NCBI GenBank assembly: GCA_021734785.1
Contig: JAIPIF010000003.1
Coordinates: 1 to 64,000, forward strand
DNA length: 64,000 nucleotides
Source of the DNA: Candidatus Altimarinota bacterium
GTDB taxonomy: Bacteria > Patescibacteriota > Gracilibacteria > UBA4473
Direction: 5' to 3'
The translations under genes were made by a program, and so were the position numbers. Positions 1 to 7,538 of this stretch are shown one piece after another. The notes under the pieces were generated by a model. The model had not been told where the DNA came from and made no database searches. It worked only from the letters and a program-made list of their open reading frames with translations. Position 1 is the first letter of the stretch. Each line of letters opens with the position of its first letter.

Positions 1-796
1 CGGATAAATCCAGCACTCGGGTACCGCTGTAGGGACCGCGGTCATTGATCCGCACAATGACGGATTTCCCGTCGTGTGTGACTTTCAATCTCGTGTCAAA
101 GGGCAACGTCCGGTGTGCCGCGGTGAGATCCATCGGATCATAGATTTCTCCGTTGGCGGTCTGTCTGCCGGCAAAACGCTCTCCGTACCAGCTGGCAGTG
201 CCCCTGCCGTGAAAGACGTAGGGTTCAGAAAACCCCTTTTCGGCGACTCGTTGTGCCCGAAAAATAAGTTCTACCAGCTCGCCGCGACTAACGGATTTAT
301 GCGGCGTGGGATCGGATTCAATCAGACGCCATTCAATCGCTTTTGCTTCATACGGATGGTACCAGGTCTGCTGTGATCCCGGCTCTTCCACCGGAGCGTT
401 GAGCGCTTCGAGGACCATTTTGAGGAGCTCGGCTTGTGTGACCTGCGCTTCAGGATGAAACTGCCCATCGGCAAATCCACGAACAATCCCCGCCTCTGCG
501 GCGGCCGCGACAAAGGGGCGAAACCAGGCGTTTTCCCCAACATCCGGAAAGGGATTCCCCGCATCAAAATTTTCAAATCCAGCCGCGAGCAAGAGCACTT
601 TTACGGCTTCTGCACGCGTGACATACTGACTTCCGCGAAAAAAGCGCTTGCCATCCTGCGCATATCCCTGGAGGATGTCTTGCGCCTCAAAGTGCTGGAC
701 GGCTTGAAAATGTGGATGGGTGACATCCACATCAGCAAACGTGGCATTTGCGAGCGTCGGCGCGAGAAGAAATGGCAGGAGGAGAAGTTTTTTCAT
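1..796 (-). CDS. SLH-repeat protein with RlpA-like lytic transglycosylase domain (3' end outside window)
   Basis: Open reading frame read by hand from ATG at 796 to the window edge; 265 codons are visible and the C-terminus is missing. A signal peptide ([18 protein letters not shown]) is followed by three S-layer-homology-like repeats (about residues 20-180, with FADV, FPDV and SRGE-type motifs) and then an RlpA-type double-psi beta-barrel: [17 protein letters not shown], then the RINDRGPY and LDLS motifs. RlpA proteins bind and cleave denuded peptidoglycan glycan strands; SLH repeats tether to the cell wall. An extended -10 (TGCTACAAT) lies 17 nt upstream and there is no Shine-Dalgarno site. 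Confidence 0.88.
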   Translation of the reverse strand, partial: MKKLLLLPFLLAPTLANATFADVDVTHPHFQAVQHFEAQDILQGYAQDGKRFFRGSQYVTRAEAVKVLLLAAGFENFDAGNPFPDVGENAWFRPFVAAAAEAGIVRGFADGQFHPEAQVTQAELLKMVLEALNAPVEEPGSQQTWYHPYEAKAIEWRLIESDPTPHKSVSRGELVELIFRAQRVAEKGFSEPYVFHGRGTASWYGERFAGRQTANGEIYDPMDLTAAHRTLPFDTRLKVTHDGKSVIVRINDRGPYSGTRVLDLS

Positions 797-813
797 TGTA
801 TTTTTGTGGGCTG

Positions 814-822
814 ATTGTAGCA
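814..822 (-). promoter_or_regulatory. extended -10 promoter of the SLH-RlpA gene
   Basis: TGC followed by TACAAT on the minus strand, ending 17 nt before the ATG at 796. A TTGTCA further upstream is only 14 bp away, so the extended TGn motif probably compensates. Confidence 0.5.
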
Positions 823-837
823 GATTTCTTTGTTGAC

Positions 838-866
838 AAAAGGACTCTCAAGAGAGAACCCTTTCG
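838..866 (-). terminator. probable rho-independent terminator after ssb
   Basis: On the minus strand AAAGGG-TT-CTCTC and GAGAG-T-CCTTTT form a bulged hairpin ending in a short T tract. It lies between the ssb stop and the next gene. Confidence 0.5.
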
Positions 867-893
867 TTTTCATTTTGTGACAGTGTCTCTCCA

Positions 894-1325
894 TTAAAAT
901 GGGAGATCTTCGCCGGCTTCTTCTGGGGGCGGAGCCTCGTCTTCGGGAGATTCGTCATTGCTGGAAGAATTCCCGTTGCTGTTGCTGTTGTTGCTTGTGT
1001 CCGAGAGAACAATCATATCCTGGGCGACGATTTCCGTGCGGAAATGTTTGGTGCCGCCTTCGTCCTCCCAATTTCGAGTCTGCAGCCGTCCCTCAAAAAA
1101 GACTTTTGCGCCCTTTTCGAGCAGCTGTGTGGCCAGCTCGGCGAGCTTTCCCCAGCAGACGATATTGTGAAACTCTGCTTCTTCGTGGACCTGTCCACCA
1201 TTGTCTTTCCAACGGCGATTGGTGGCGACGCCGATGGTGGTGACGGGCTGCCCGGCTTTTGTCTGTCGGAGTTCTGGAGTTCGAGTCACGTTGCCGATGA
1301 TTTGCGCTTTGTTGAGAAAATACAT
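894..1325 (-). CDS. ssb: single-stranded DNA-binding protein
   Basis: 143 aa. The N-terminal OB fold carries the family pattern (LNKAQIIGNVTRTPELR, then EAEFHNIVCWGKLAE and VFFEGRLQTRNWEDEGG, about residues 4-88). A low-complexity Asn/Ser linker follows, encoded by a short repetitive codon tract, then an acidic tail ending EDLPF, the docking peptide for replication and repair partners. SSB coats ssDNA and recruits proteins such as PriA, which is also encoded in this window. A minus-strand TTGCAC-16-TAGACT lies at 1387-1414. Confidence 0.95.
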   Translation of the reverse strand: MYFLNKAQIIGNVTRTPELRQTKAGQPVTTIGVATNRRWKDNGGQVHEEAEFHNIVCWGKLAELATQLLEKGAKVFFEGRLQTRNWEDEGGTKHFRTEIVAQDMIVLSDTSNNSNSNGNSSSNDESPEDEAPPPEEAGEDLPF

Positions 1326-1386
1326 CTGGTGGTGGATGAAAAAATAAAGAAAAAGAAAGGAAAGAGGAAAATAAAAACCAGCTCTC

Positions 1387-1414
1387 AGTCTATCGACATT
1401 TTGGTCGGGTGCAA
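1387..1414 (-). promoter_or_regulatory. putative ssb promoter
   Basis: Minus strand -35 TTGCAC (1414-1409), 16 bp spacer, -10 TAGACT (1392-1387). It leaves a leader of roughly 60 nt rich in pyrimidines. Confidence 0.4.
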
Positions 1415-1437
1415 ATTTATTTTTCTCAGAATTTCTT

Positions 1438-1465
1438 TTGACAACCCTTGAAATCTTTTTAAAAT
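1438..1465 (+). promoter_or_regulatory. promoter of the ATPase subunit B gene
   Basis: Consensus -35 TTGACA (1438-1443), 16 bp spacer, -10 TAAAAT (1460-1465). No Shine-Dalgarno sequence lies before the ATG at 1511. Confidence 0.65.
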
Positions 1466-1510
1466 TCGCGGGAATTCACTTTTCATCCCCTTTTAACCTC
1501 TTTTCAGATC

Positions 1511-2881
1511 ATGCAAAAAACGTACGACAACATCGAATCCATTGCCGGACCTATTTTGGTCGTAGACGGCGTTGAGGGCGCCAAGTACGAAGAGCTCGTC
1601 GAGGTGACGACCGCGCAGGGAGACACCCGCATGGGAAAAGTTTTGGAGGTCAACGGGGATCGTGCAATGGTCCAGATGTTTGAATCCACACGAGGACTTT
1701 CGACGACCGGACTCAAGGCAAAATTTACCGGAAAAGTCGCGCAGCTAGGGGTGTCGATGGACATGCTCGGTCGCATTTTTAGTGGTGCGGGCAAACCCAT
1801 TGACGGTGGTGCCGAAGTGCTGGCCGAAAAAACGGTCGACATCTCTGGGATGGCGATCAATCCCTACTCCCGCACCTTTCCTTCCAGCTATATTCAGACG
1901 GGGGTTTCCTCCCTCGACGTGATGAACACGCTCGTGCGCGGGCAGAAACTTCCGATTTTTTCCGGCTCGGGTCTCCCCCACGCCGAACTTGCCGCACAGA
2001 TTGCCCGTCAGGCAAAAGTGAAAGACGGTTCAGAATTTGCCGTGGTGTTTGGGGCGATGGGCGTGACGTTTGAAGAAGCCATGTTCTTTCAGCGTGACTT
2101 CGAGCGCACCGGCGCAATCGAAAAAGCCACCCTCTTCATCAACACTGCTGCCGATCCGGTGGTCGAACGAATTTCGGTTCCCCGCATGGCGCTGTCGTTT
2201 GCCGAGTATTTGGCGTTTGAAAAGAACATGCACGTGCTCGTGATTTTGACCGACATGACCAACTACGCCGAGGCGCTCCGCGAGGTGTCCGCTTCGCGAA
2301 AAGAAGTTCCCGGCCGTCGCGGATATCCTGGGTACCTGTACACGGACCTTTCGACCATTTACGAGCGAGCCGGCCGCATCAAAGGATCTGAGGGATCCAT
2401 CACGCAGATGCCGATTCTCTCGATGCCAGAGGATGACATCACGCACCCGATTCCAGACTTGACGGGATACATCACGGAAGGACAGTTTGTGCTGGATCGC
2501 GGATTACACCAGAAAAAAATTACTCCACCGGTGAACGTGTTGAAATCACTTTCGCGTCTGATCGGCGTGGCCATGAAGGTGTCTCGCGAGGATCATTCCA
2601 AGCTCAAAGATCAGCTCTTTGCGTGTTATGCTCGGGGCTCAGAGGTTCGCGAGCTGGCCGTGGTGCTGGGAGAAAGTTCGCTCTCGGATACGGACAAAAT
2701 TTATCTGAAATTTGCTGACCGCTACGAAAAAGAATTCCTGGGACAGGGATTTGACGTGGAGCGCACACTCGAAGAAAGTCTCGCTCTGGGATGGGAACTC
2801 CTCAAACCCTTCCCGCTGGAGGAACTCAAACGTATCCCGCAGGATATTTTGGACAAATACCATCCGGCACACAAAAAATAA
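1511..2881 (+). CDS. atpB: V/A-type ATP synthase subunit B
   Basis: 456 aa, the usual length for the non-catalytic B subunit of V/A-type rotary ATPases. Visible signatures are [19 protein letters not shown] (about 150-168), the degenerate P-loop region of this subunit, then [15 protein letters not shown] and [20 protein letters not shown]. The gene has its own promoter and a terminator directly after it, so it looks monocistronic. No other rotary-ATPase subunit (A, C, D, E, F, I, K) is in the window, which is unusual because these genes normally form one operon. Confidence 0.95.
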   Translation: MQKTYDNIESIAGPILVVDGVEGAKYEELVEVTTAQGDTRMGKVLEVNGDRAMVQMFESTRGLSTTGLKAKFTGKVAQLGVSMDMLGRIFSGAGKPIDGGAEVLAEKTVDISGMAINPYSRTFPSSYIQTGVSSLDVMNTLVRGQKLPIFSGSGLPHAELAAQIARQAKVKDGSEFAVVFGAMGVTFEEAMFFQRDFERTGAIEKATLFINTAADPVVERISVPRMALSFAEYLAFEKNMHVLVILTDMTNYAEALREVSASRKEVPGRRGYPGYLYTDLSTIYERAGRIKGSEGSITQMPILSMPEDDITHPIPDLTGYITEGQFVLDRGLHQKKITPPVNVLKSLSRLIGVAMKVSREDHSKLKDQLFACYARGSEVRELAVVLGESSLSDTDKIYLKFADRYEKEFLGQGFDVERTLEESLALGWELLKPFPLEELKRIPQDILDKYHPAHKK

Positions 2882-2893
2882 GCCGCATCGAAA

Positions 2894-2922
2894 CTTGCAA
2901 AAACCAAAGAGCGTCGTTACCA
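2894..2922 (+). promoter_or_regulatory. possible promoter of DUF6941-ribH-ribB, inside the preceding terminator
   Basis: TTGCAA, 17 bp, TACCAT. The -10 falls in the loop of the terminator hairpin after atpB. It is the only plausible promoter before the ATG at 2939. Confidence 0.4.
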
Positions 2923-2938
2923 TCGCGGCGCTTTTTTT
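2911..2938 (+). terminator. rho-independent terminator after atpB
   Basis: GCGTCG and CGGCGC form a 6-bp stem (one GU pair) followed by seven T residues. The T tract ends at the base before the next start codon. Confidence 0.7.
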
Positions 2939-3352
2939 ATGGCTGAAAAATCCCCCGTTCTCAATTTTGTGCACTTGTGTGAAAACGCTTTTCTCTCCCA
3001 AGACGGAAAGCTCAACATGATCGGTGTATTTCGGACGCTGCGGGCACAAAAGTTTCCGTTTCGTCAGCCAAAGATCACCGTGGTGACCAACATCACTATT
3101 TCCTCCAAAACAAAACTCAAAATTCAGATTCTCAAAAAAGAAGCCCGAGAAGTGATTGCCAAATTTGATGTGTCGCTGCAGCTGCCCGATGGCACCAAAA
3201 CGCCTCGCGAGACCGGATTTATCTCTGACTTCAACAACACCAAATTTGAAACTCCCGGACCGTATCTCGTCGAAATTTGGGTGGATGAGGAAATCCAAAA
3301 AACCGTGCCGTTTGAGTTTGTCCAAGTCTCCCCTCCTCCGAAAAAGAAATGA
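2939..3352 (+). CDS. DUF6941-like protein
   Basis: 137 aa. The N-terminal part (VHLCENAFLSQDGKLNMIGVF) resembles DUF6941 proteins, small cytoplasmic beta-rich proteins with a 'gene product, GK-L-N-IG-VF' pattern and no assigned function. No signal peptide or membrane helix. Its last codon overlaps the ribH start by 4 nt (ATGA), so it is translationally coupled to the riboflavin genes. Start chosen at 2939, directly behind the T tract of the upstream terminator. Function unknown. Confidence 0.8.
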   Translation: MAEKSPVLNFVHLCENAFLSQDGKLNMIGVFRTLRAQKFPFRQPKITVVTNITISSKTKLKIQILKKEAREVIAKFDVSLQLPDGTKTPRETGFISDFNNTKFETPGPYLVEIWVDEEIQKTVPFEFVQVSPPPKKK

Positions 3353-3744
3353 TTGCCGTGCTTGTGTCCCAGTTCAACAAAGAAATTTCCTCGGGGTTGC
3401 GAGATGCAACAATTTTAAAACTCAAAGAGCTCGGCGCGGACTTTGAAATCTTCCCCGTGCCCGGTGCGGTGGAGCTGCCGCTGGCGGCACAGCACGTGAT
3501 TCGGAAGAAAAAAGCGGACGCCGTCATTGCTCTGGGGGCGATTGTGAAGGGCGAAACAGATCACTACGAATGGGTATCCAAAACCTGCAACGAAGGGTTG
3601 ACTCGTGTTTCTCTTGAAGAAAGTGTGCCGATCATCCACGGCGTACAGGTGGGCCACGATCAGGATATTTTGAAAGAAAGAATTCCCCGCGGCGCAGAGT
3701 ACGCTCGGACGGCGGTGGAGATGATTGCCTTTCTCAAACAATGA
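3349..3744 (+). CDS. ribH: 6,7-dimethyl-8-ribityllumazine synthase
   Basis: 131 aa. Condenses 5-amino-6-ribitylaminouracil with 3,4-dihydroxy-2-butanone-4-phosphate to lumazine, the last intermediate before riboflavin. Family motifs: VPGAVELPLAAQ (about 41-52) and ALGAIVKGETDHYEW with the catalytic His (about 78). It is shorter than most homologues, which are near 155 aa, lacking the usual N-terminal arm. The usual FGVLTT segment reads HGVQVG. It overlaps DUF6941 upstream and ribB downstream by 4 nt each. Confidence 0.9.
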   Translation: MIAVLVSQFNKEISSGLRDATILKLKELGADFEIFPVPGAVELPLAAQHVIRKKKADAVIALGAIVKGETDHYEWVSKTCNEGLTRVSLEESVPIIHGVQVGHDQDILKERIPRGAEYARTAVEMIAFLKQ

Positions 3745-4334
3745 ACACTGACTCTTTTTCCCAAATCCAAGAAGCATTTGCTGCCGGGAAATTTGTCCTG
3801 GTGATGGACGAGCACCGCGAGGTGGAGGGTGATTTTTTTGTGCTGGCTGAATCCGTGACGCAGGAGCAACTCAATTTTCTCTACCAGCATGCGCACGGGA
3901 TGATCTGTGTAGCGTGCCGTGGCGAGATTCTTGATCGGCTGGCAATCCCGCAGATGGTGGACACCCCTGAGGACAGTTTTTCCACCAATTTTGCCATCAC
4001 GGTCGATGCGGCGGAGGGCATCACCACCGGCATTTCGAAATCTGATCGCGAACGCACGATCCGACTGCTCGCCTCCCCTGCTTCAACCCCAAATGATTTC
4101 GTTCGCCCGGGGCACACGTTTCCGCTCCGAGCTCAGGATCCGGACAAACGGTTTGGGCACACAGAGGCCGCGGTAGAGCTGGCCCGGAAATGTGGCAAAA
4201 CCCCAGCCGTGGTGATCTGTGAGATTTTGAACGAGCACGGCGAAAAGGCCACACTTCCCGAGCTGCAAGAATTGTCCGAGAAATTTGAAATCCCGATCAC
4301 GAGCCTGGAGGCCCTGCGCGAAAAATTGGCGTAA
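3741..4334 (+). CDS. ribB: 3,4-dihydroxy-2-butanone-4-phosphate synthase
   Basis: 197 aa, a stand-alone DHBP synthase not fused to a RibA domain. It makes the four-carbon unit used by RibH from ribulose 5-phosphate. Motifs: MDEHREVEGDFF (Mg2+/substrate acidic loop, about 23-34), FAITVDAAEGITTGIS, the RPGHTFPLRA loop and FGHTEAAVELAR. It overlaps ribH by 4 nt. ribA, ribD and ribE are not in the window, so only the lumazine-forming step and its C4 supply are visible here. Confidence 0.93.
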   Translation: MNTDSFSQIQEAFAAGKFVLVMDEHREVEGDFFVLAESVTQEQLNFLYQHAHGMICVACRGEILDRLAIPQMVDTPEDSFSTNFAITVDAAEGITTGISKSDRERTIRLLASPASTPNDFVRPGHTFPLRAQDPDKRFGHTEAAVELARKCGKTPAVVICEILNEHGEKATLPELQELSEKFEIPITSLEALREKLA

Positions 4335-4341
4335 AAATAAA

Positions 4342-4375
4342 ACTCCCCCGACGACGCGATGTCGTGCGAGGGAGT
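4342..4375. terminator. hairpin terminator between ribB and the convergent gene
   Basis: ACTCCC and GGGAGT arms with an inner GACGAC/GTCGT stem. On the minus strand it is followed by TTTTATTTTT, so it best serves the gene at 4383-4727; it may also end the ribB transcript. Confidence 0.6.
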
Positions 4376-4382
4376 GTTGCTC

Positions 4383-4727
4383 TTACTGTTTCATGAAAAC
4401 TTTTGCTGTGTTTGCTTTTCCAATCGCAGAACTAATAAGGTACCTTTCATCCTCCTGAGATTTTTTTGGGGTGTAGGGACCTGTGTGTTTCCATGGCCCT
4501 AATATTGATTTAGCAGAGAAAGAAATGCTTCCTGCCCAGAGTTTTACATCCTTCGGTGTCTTTGCAACTTTCACATCGCTTTGATGGATACCAAATTCAA
4601 ACTTTAAAATTGGTATTTCTTGGCAATGTAAAATATTGGTTATTTCAATCATTATTGTGAGTAGCTCATTGAGTGATTTTTGATTCTCTGCAAACTTCGC
4701 TGTGGTAATTAATTTTTGGTTACTCAT
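4383..4727 (-). CDS. hypothetical protein
   Basis: 114 aa, not recognised. It is clearly AT-richer than the flanking genes, with no signal peptide, membrane helix or cysteine motif. It converges on ribB, sharing the hairpin at 4342-4375, and lies beside the AT-rich nrdD control region. Base composition suggests acquisition by transfer, but this is inference. The single reading frame and its own terminator argue for a real gene. Confidence 0.5.
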   Translation of the reverse strand: MSNQKLITTAKFAENQKSLNELLTIMIEITNILHCQEIPILKFEFGIHQSDVKVAKTPKDVKLWAGSISFSAKSILGPWKHTGPYTPKKSQEDERYLISSAIGKANTAKVFMKQ

Positions 4728-4996
4728 GATTTTCTATTTTTAGTTCAACTTAATTTTTTTTCTGTCGCCGATAAAGAGCAACATTGTGGTGCAAAATATT
4801 TTTCTGAAAAAATAGATGCAGCACAACTGAAGTATTTTTAAAATTAATTTAAACAAAAGTCAATACTTTCTCCATTCCCCAGCACAGGTCTGTCAAAAAT
4901 GCAAGAAATTTTTGGAGAAAAAAGCCGAAAAATTGATTGACATTGAACACATTTTTTCTTCGACACATTCCCCTACAAAAATCAATCCCCTTTTTC
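4728..4996. other. AT-rich intergenic region before nrdD
   Basis: About 270 bases without a recognisable gene. It contains a TTGACA at about 4937 that could be a distal promoter, and otherwise AT-rich filler. The regulatory sites of nrdD follow at 4997-5050. Confidence 0.4.
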
Positions 4997-5025
4997 TTGA
5001 CGACCCCATATTTAGGGTTCACAAT
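4997..5025 (+). promoter_or_regulatory. nrdD promoter
   Basis: -35 TTGACG (4997-5002), 17 bp spacer, -10 CACAAT (5020-5025). The first NrdR-like box fills the spacer exactly. An alternative promoter is TTCACA-17-GATATT (5018-5046), whose -10 overlaps the second box. Confidence 0.5.
5003..5018 (+). promoter_or_regulatory. putative NrdR box 1
   Basis: 16-bp interrupted palindrome ACCC-CATATTTA-GGGT. It begins exactly 32 bp before box 2, the three-helical-turn spacing typical of paired NrdR sites. Confidence 0.5.
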
Positions 5026-5034
5026 TCGAGTCCG

Positions 5035-5050
5035 ACACAAGATATTGTGT
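5035..5050 (+). promoter_or_regulatory. putative NrdR box 2
   Basis: ACACAAGATATTGTGT, a 16-bp palindrome very close to the known NrdR consensus (acaCwAtATaTwGtgt). NrdR represses ribonucleotide reductase genes when dATP is high. The site lies about 90 nt before the nrdD start. Confidence 0.65.
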
Positions 5051-5138
5051 TTCGGGTCGATTCCGAGTTTGTGCCTTTGTGAGGGCATTTCTCCCATTTT
5101 TTCAAAAAAATATTGTTTTTATCTCCCCCTCAAATCTC

Positions 5139-7295
5139 ATGATCTTCAAAGTCCAAAAACGTACCGGTGAAATCGTCGACTTCAACGCCGATAAAATTCA
5201 AAAAGCGATTTGGGCAGCCGCCCAAGAAATCGGCGGCAAGGATGAAAAAATGTCGAAAGAGCTGACGAAAAAGATCGTGAAGTTTTTGGATAAAAAGTAC
5301 AAAGATCAAATTCCTTCTGTCGAGGATATCCAGGATTCGGTCGAAAAAGTCTTGATCGAAGAAGGACATGCGCAGACCGCAAAATCGTACATCCTGTACC
5401 GCGAGCGACGCGCACAAGCCCGCGCGGACAAACAGGTTGTCGTCAACGTCGAAAACACAATCACCGAATATTTAAACAAGCTCGACTGGCGGGTCAATGC
5501 CAACTCAAATCAGGGGTACAGCCTGGGCGGCATGATCCTCAATACCTCGGGAAAAGTCACCGCCAACTACTGGCTCTCCCACATTTATCCCCGCGAGATT
5601 GGCGATGCCCACCGAAACGGCGACCTGCACATCCACGATCTGGATATGTTCAGTGGGTACTGCGCGGGGTGGTCGCTCCGAGCACTGCTAGAAGAAGGAT
5701 TCAACGGCGTCGCGGACAAAACCGAATCCCTCCCTCCAAAACACCTCTCCACCGCCGTCTCGCAGATGGTCAATTTCCTCGGGACACTCCAAAACGAGTG
5801 GGCCGGCGCGCAGGCGTTTTCGAGTTTTGACACGTACATGGCACCGTTTGTCAAAAAATATGAGGAAACCATTGAAAAAGAAATTCGGGAAATGAATCCG
5901 AAACTTTCTGACAAAGAAGTGCAGCAATGGGTCGACAAAAAAACCTACGGGTACGTCCTCCAAAACATGCAGTCGTTTGTCTTCAACCTCAATGTCCCCT
6001 CTCGCTGGGGCACGCAAACCCCCTTCACCAACATCACACTCGACTGGGTCTGCCCACAGGACTTGCGCGACAAAAAACTCCTGATGGGCGGCACGCCGTA
6101 CAAGTACACTTTTGGTCAGCTCCAAAAAGAAATGGACGTCGTCAATCGGGCGTTTATCGAAGTGATGACGACCGGGGATGCCAAGGGGCGTGTTTTTACG
6201 TTTCCCATCCCCACGTACAACATCACCAAAGATTTTGACTGGGACAATCCAAACACCGAAGCCCTCTTTGAAATGACGGCCAAGTACGGGATGCCGTATT
6301 TCCAAAACTTCCTCAATTCCGATCTCGAGCCCAATCACGTCCGCTCGATGTGCTGCCGGCTGCAGCTGGATCTGGATCAATTGCTCGCCCGCGGAGGAGG
6401 ACTCTTCGGCTCGGCGGAGATGACCGGATCGATCGGCGTGGCCACGGTGTCGATGCCGCGGATCGGGTACCAATGCAAGGGAGACAAAGAAGCATTTCTC
6501 AAACGCGTCGAGCACCTGATGTACCTGGCGCGTACTTCTTTGGAAATCAAACGCAAAGAAATCCAGAAATGGATCGATCGCGGACTGTTCCCATACACCA
6601 AACGATACCTCGGACACCTGAATAACCATTTCTCCACGATTGGTTTAAACGGGCTGAATGAAGCCATCCGCAATTTTACCGACGACAAGCACGATCTTAC
6701 GGATGAATGGGGACAGAAATTTGCCGAGGAGGTGTTGGATTTCATGCGCGAAAAACTCGTGGAATTTCAAGAAGAAACCGGCAATCTGTACAATCTGGAA
6801 GCCACTCCCGCCGAGGGGACGACGTACCGATTTGCCCGTGAGGACCGCAAACGGTTCCCGGATATTCTCAATGCCGGCACGGAGGATGCCCCCTACTATT
6901 CCAATTCCTCTCAGCTGCCTGTGGGGCACACCAAAGACGCTTTTGAAGCGCTCAAGCTCCAGGAAAAACTTCAGAGCAAGTACACCGGCGGCACGGTCTT
7001 TCACCTCTACATGGGCGAGCGGATCTCCAGCCCCGAGGCCTGCAAACAGCTGGTGCGCAAGGTCCTGACGCAGTTTCACATCCCGTACATCACGATCACG
7101 CCGACCTTCTCCATCTGCCCGAAACACGGGTACATTCCCGGCGAGCACGATTTCTGTCCGAAATGTGACGCGGAGCTGGGGCTCGAAAAACCGGGCGGCA
7201 AGGTCGACGAAAAAACACGGGCCAAGTACGACATTCGTCGCCAAAAAAGCATCAAGCCGGAGAAAAAGGAACTCTCGTCCTCGCATCTCTCCTGA
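5139..7295 (+). CDS. nrdD: anaerobic (class III) ribonucleoside-triphosphate reductase, lacking the glycyl-radical tail
   Basis: 718 aa from ATG at 5139, which begins the ATP-cone (MIFKVQKRTGEIVDFNADKI); an upstream in-frame start at 5079 is unlikely. Residues 1-95 form the ATP-cone allosteric domain. The barrel carries MCCRLQ, the thiyl-radical region, near residue 404, and GLFGSAEMTGSIG. The C-terminus has a zinc-site motif ICPKHGYIPGEHDFCPKC (about 656-677). The RVxGY glycyl-radical motif is absent: a TGA at 7293 ends the protein, and the motif lies on the next ORF in the same frame. It reduces NTPs to dNTPs without oxygen. Confidence 0.93.
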   Translation: MIFKVQKRTGEIVDFNADKIQKAIWAAAQEIGGKDEKMSKELTKKIVKFLDKKYKDQIPSVEDIQDSVEKVLIEEGHAQTAKSYILYRERRAQARADKQVVVNVENTITEYLNKLDWRVNANSNQGYSLGGMILNTSGKVTANYWLSHIYPREIGDAHRNGDLHIHDLDMFSGYCAGWSLRALLEEGFNGVADKTESLPPKHLSTAVSQMVNFLGTLQNEWAGAQAFSSFDTYMAPFVKKYEETIEKEIREMNPKLSDKEVQQWVDKKTYGYVLQNMQSFVFNLNVPSRWGTQTPFTNITLDWVCPQDLRDKKLLMGGTPYKYTFGQLQKEMDVVNRAFIEVMTTGDAKGRVFTFPIPTYNITKDFDWDNPNTEALFEMTAKYGMPYFQNFLNSDLEPNHVRSMCCRLQLDLDQLLARGGGLFGSAEMTGSIGVATVSMPRIGYQCKGDKEAFLKRVEHLMYLARTSLEIKRKEIQKWIDRGLFPYTKRYLGHLNNHFSTIGLNGLNEAIRNFTDDKHDLTDEWGQKFAEEVLDFMREKLVEFQEETGNLYNLEATPAEGTTYRFAREDRKRFPDILNAGTEDAPYYSNSSQLPVGHTKDAFEALKLQEKLQSKYTGGTVFHLYMGERISSPEACKQLVRKVLTQFHIPYITITPTFSICPKHGYIPGEHDFCPKCDAELGLEKPGGKVDEKTRAKYDIRRQKSIKPEKKELSSSHLS

Positions 7296-7297
7296 GC

Positions 7298-7325
7298 TTG
7301 CGTTTCCCACAAAAGTCTTTATACT
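7298..7325 (+). promoter_or_regulatory. putative promoter for the separate glycyl-radical ORF
   Basis: TTGCGT (7298-7303), 16 bp, TATACT (7320-7325), between the nrdD stop and the ATG at 7344. It predicts a short leader of about 12 nt. Confidence 0.45.
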
Positions 7326-7343
7326 TTTTCATCCCAATACAAA

Positions 7344-7529
7344 ATGATCAAAGCCGTATCGGCATCGGATCACAACGCCCATCGCCAGCCGTGCGAGATA
7401 TGGACGCGTGTGATGGGGTATCATCGCCCTGTGTCCCATTTCAACACCGGCAAAAAGTCGGAGCACTACTCTCGTGAGCATTTCGAGGAGTGCGCCACCG
7501 CCAATTCACAGTTTTGTGAGACGTACTGA
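7344..7529 (+). CDS. stand-alone glycyl-radical domain of anaerobic ribonucleotide reductase
   Basis: 61 aa. Contains CEIWTRVMGYHRPVSHFNTG (about 17-36), which matches the C-terminal glycyl-radical segment of NrdD: the RVMGY glycine would carry the radical made by NrdG. It is in the same frame as nrdD with no stop in the 48 nt between TGA (7293-7295) and this ATG. It could therefore be a separate subunit with its own promoter, a readthrough extension, or a gene broken by one nonsense change. A separate polypeptide would resemble GrcA, the spare glycyl-radical domain of pyruvate formate-lyase. Confidence 0.8.
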   Translation: MIKAVSASDHNAHRQPCEIWTRVMGYHRPVSHFNTGKKSEHYSREHFEECATANSQFCETY

Positions 7530-7538
7530 TTTTAGGAA

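Noticed and set aside
953-1010. Trinucleotide-like repeat (GTT/GCT) in ssb as a mobile or CRISPR-like repeat
   Set aside because: It encodes the Asn/Ser-rich linker of SSB in frame, which is commonly low-complexity.
5688-6629. Long minus-strand open frame (313 codons) within nrdD
   Set aside because: Antisense to a confidently recognised gene; such frames arise from codon bias. The same applies to long antisense frames over ispG/yjbQ (18754-20124), tig (28591-29829), gatB (36222-37628) and the surface protein (62879-63829).
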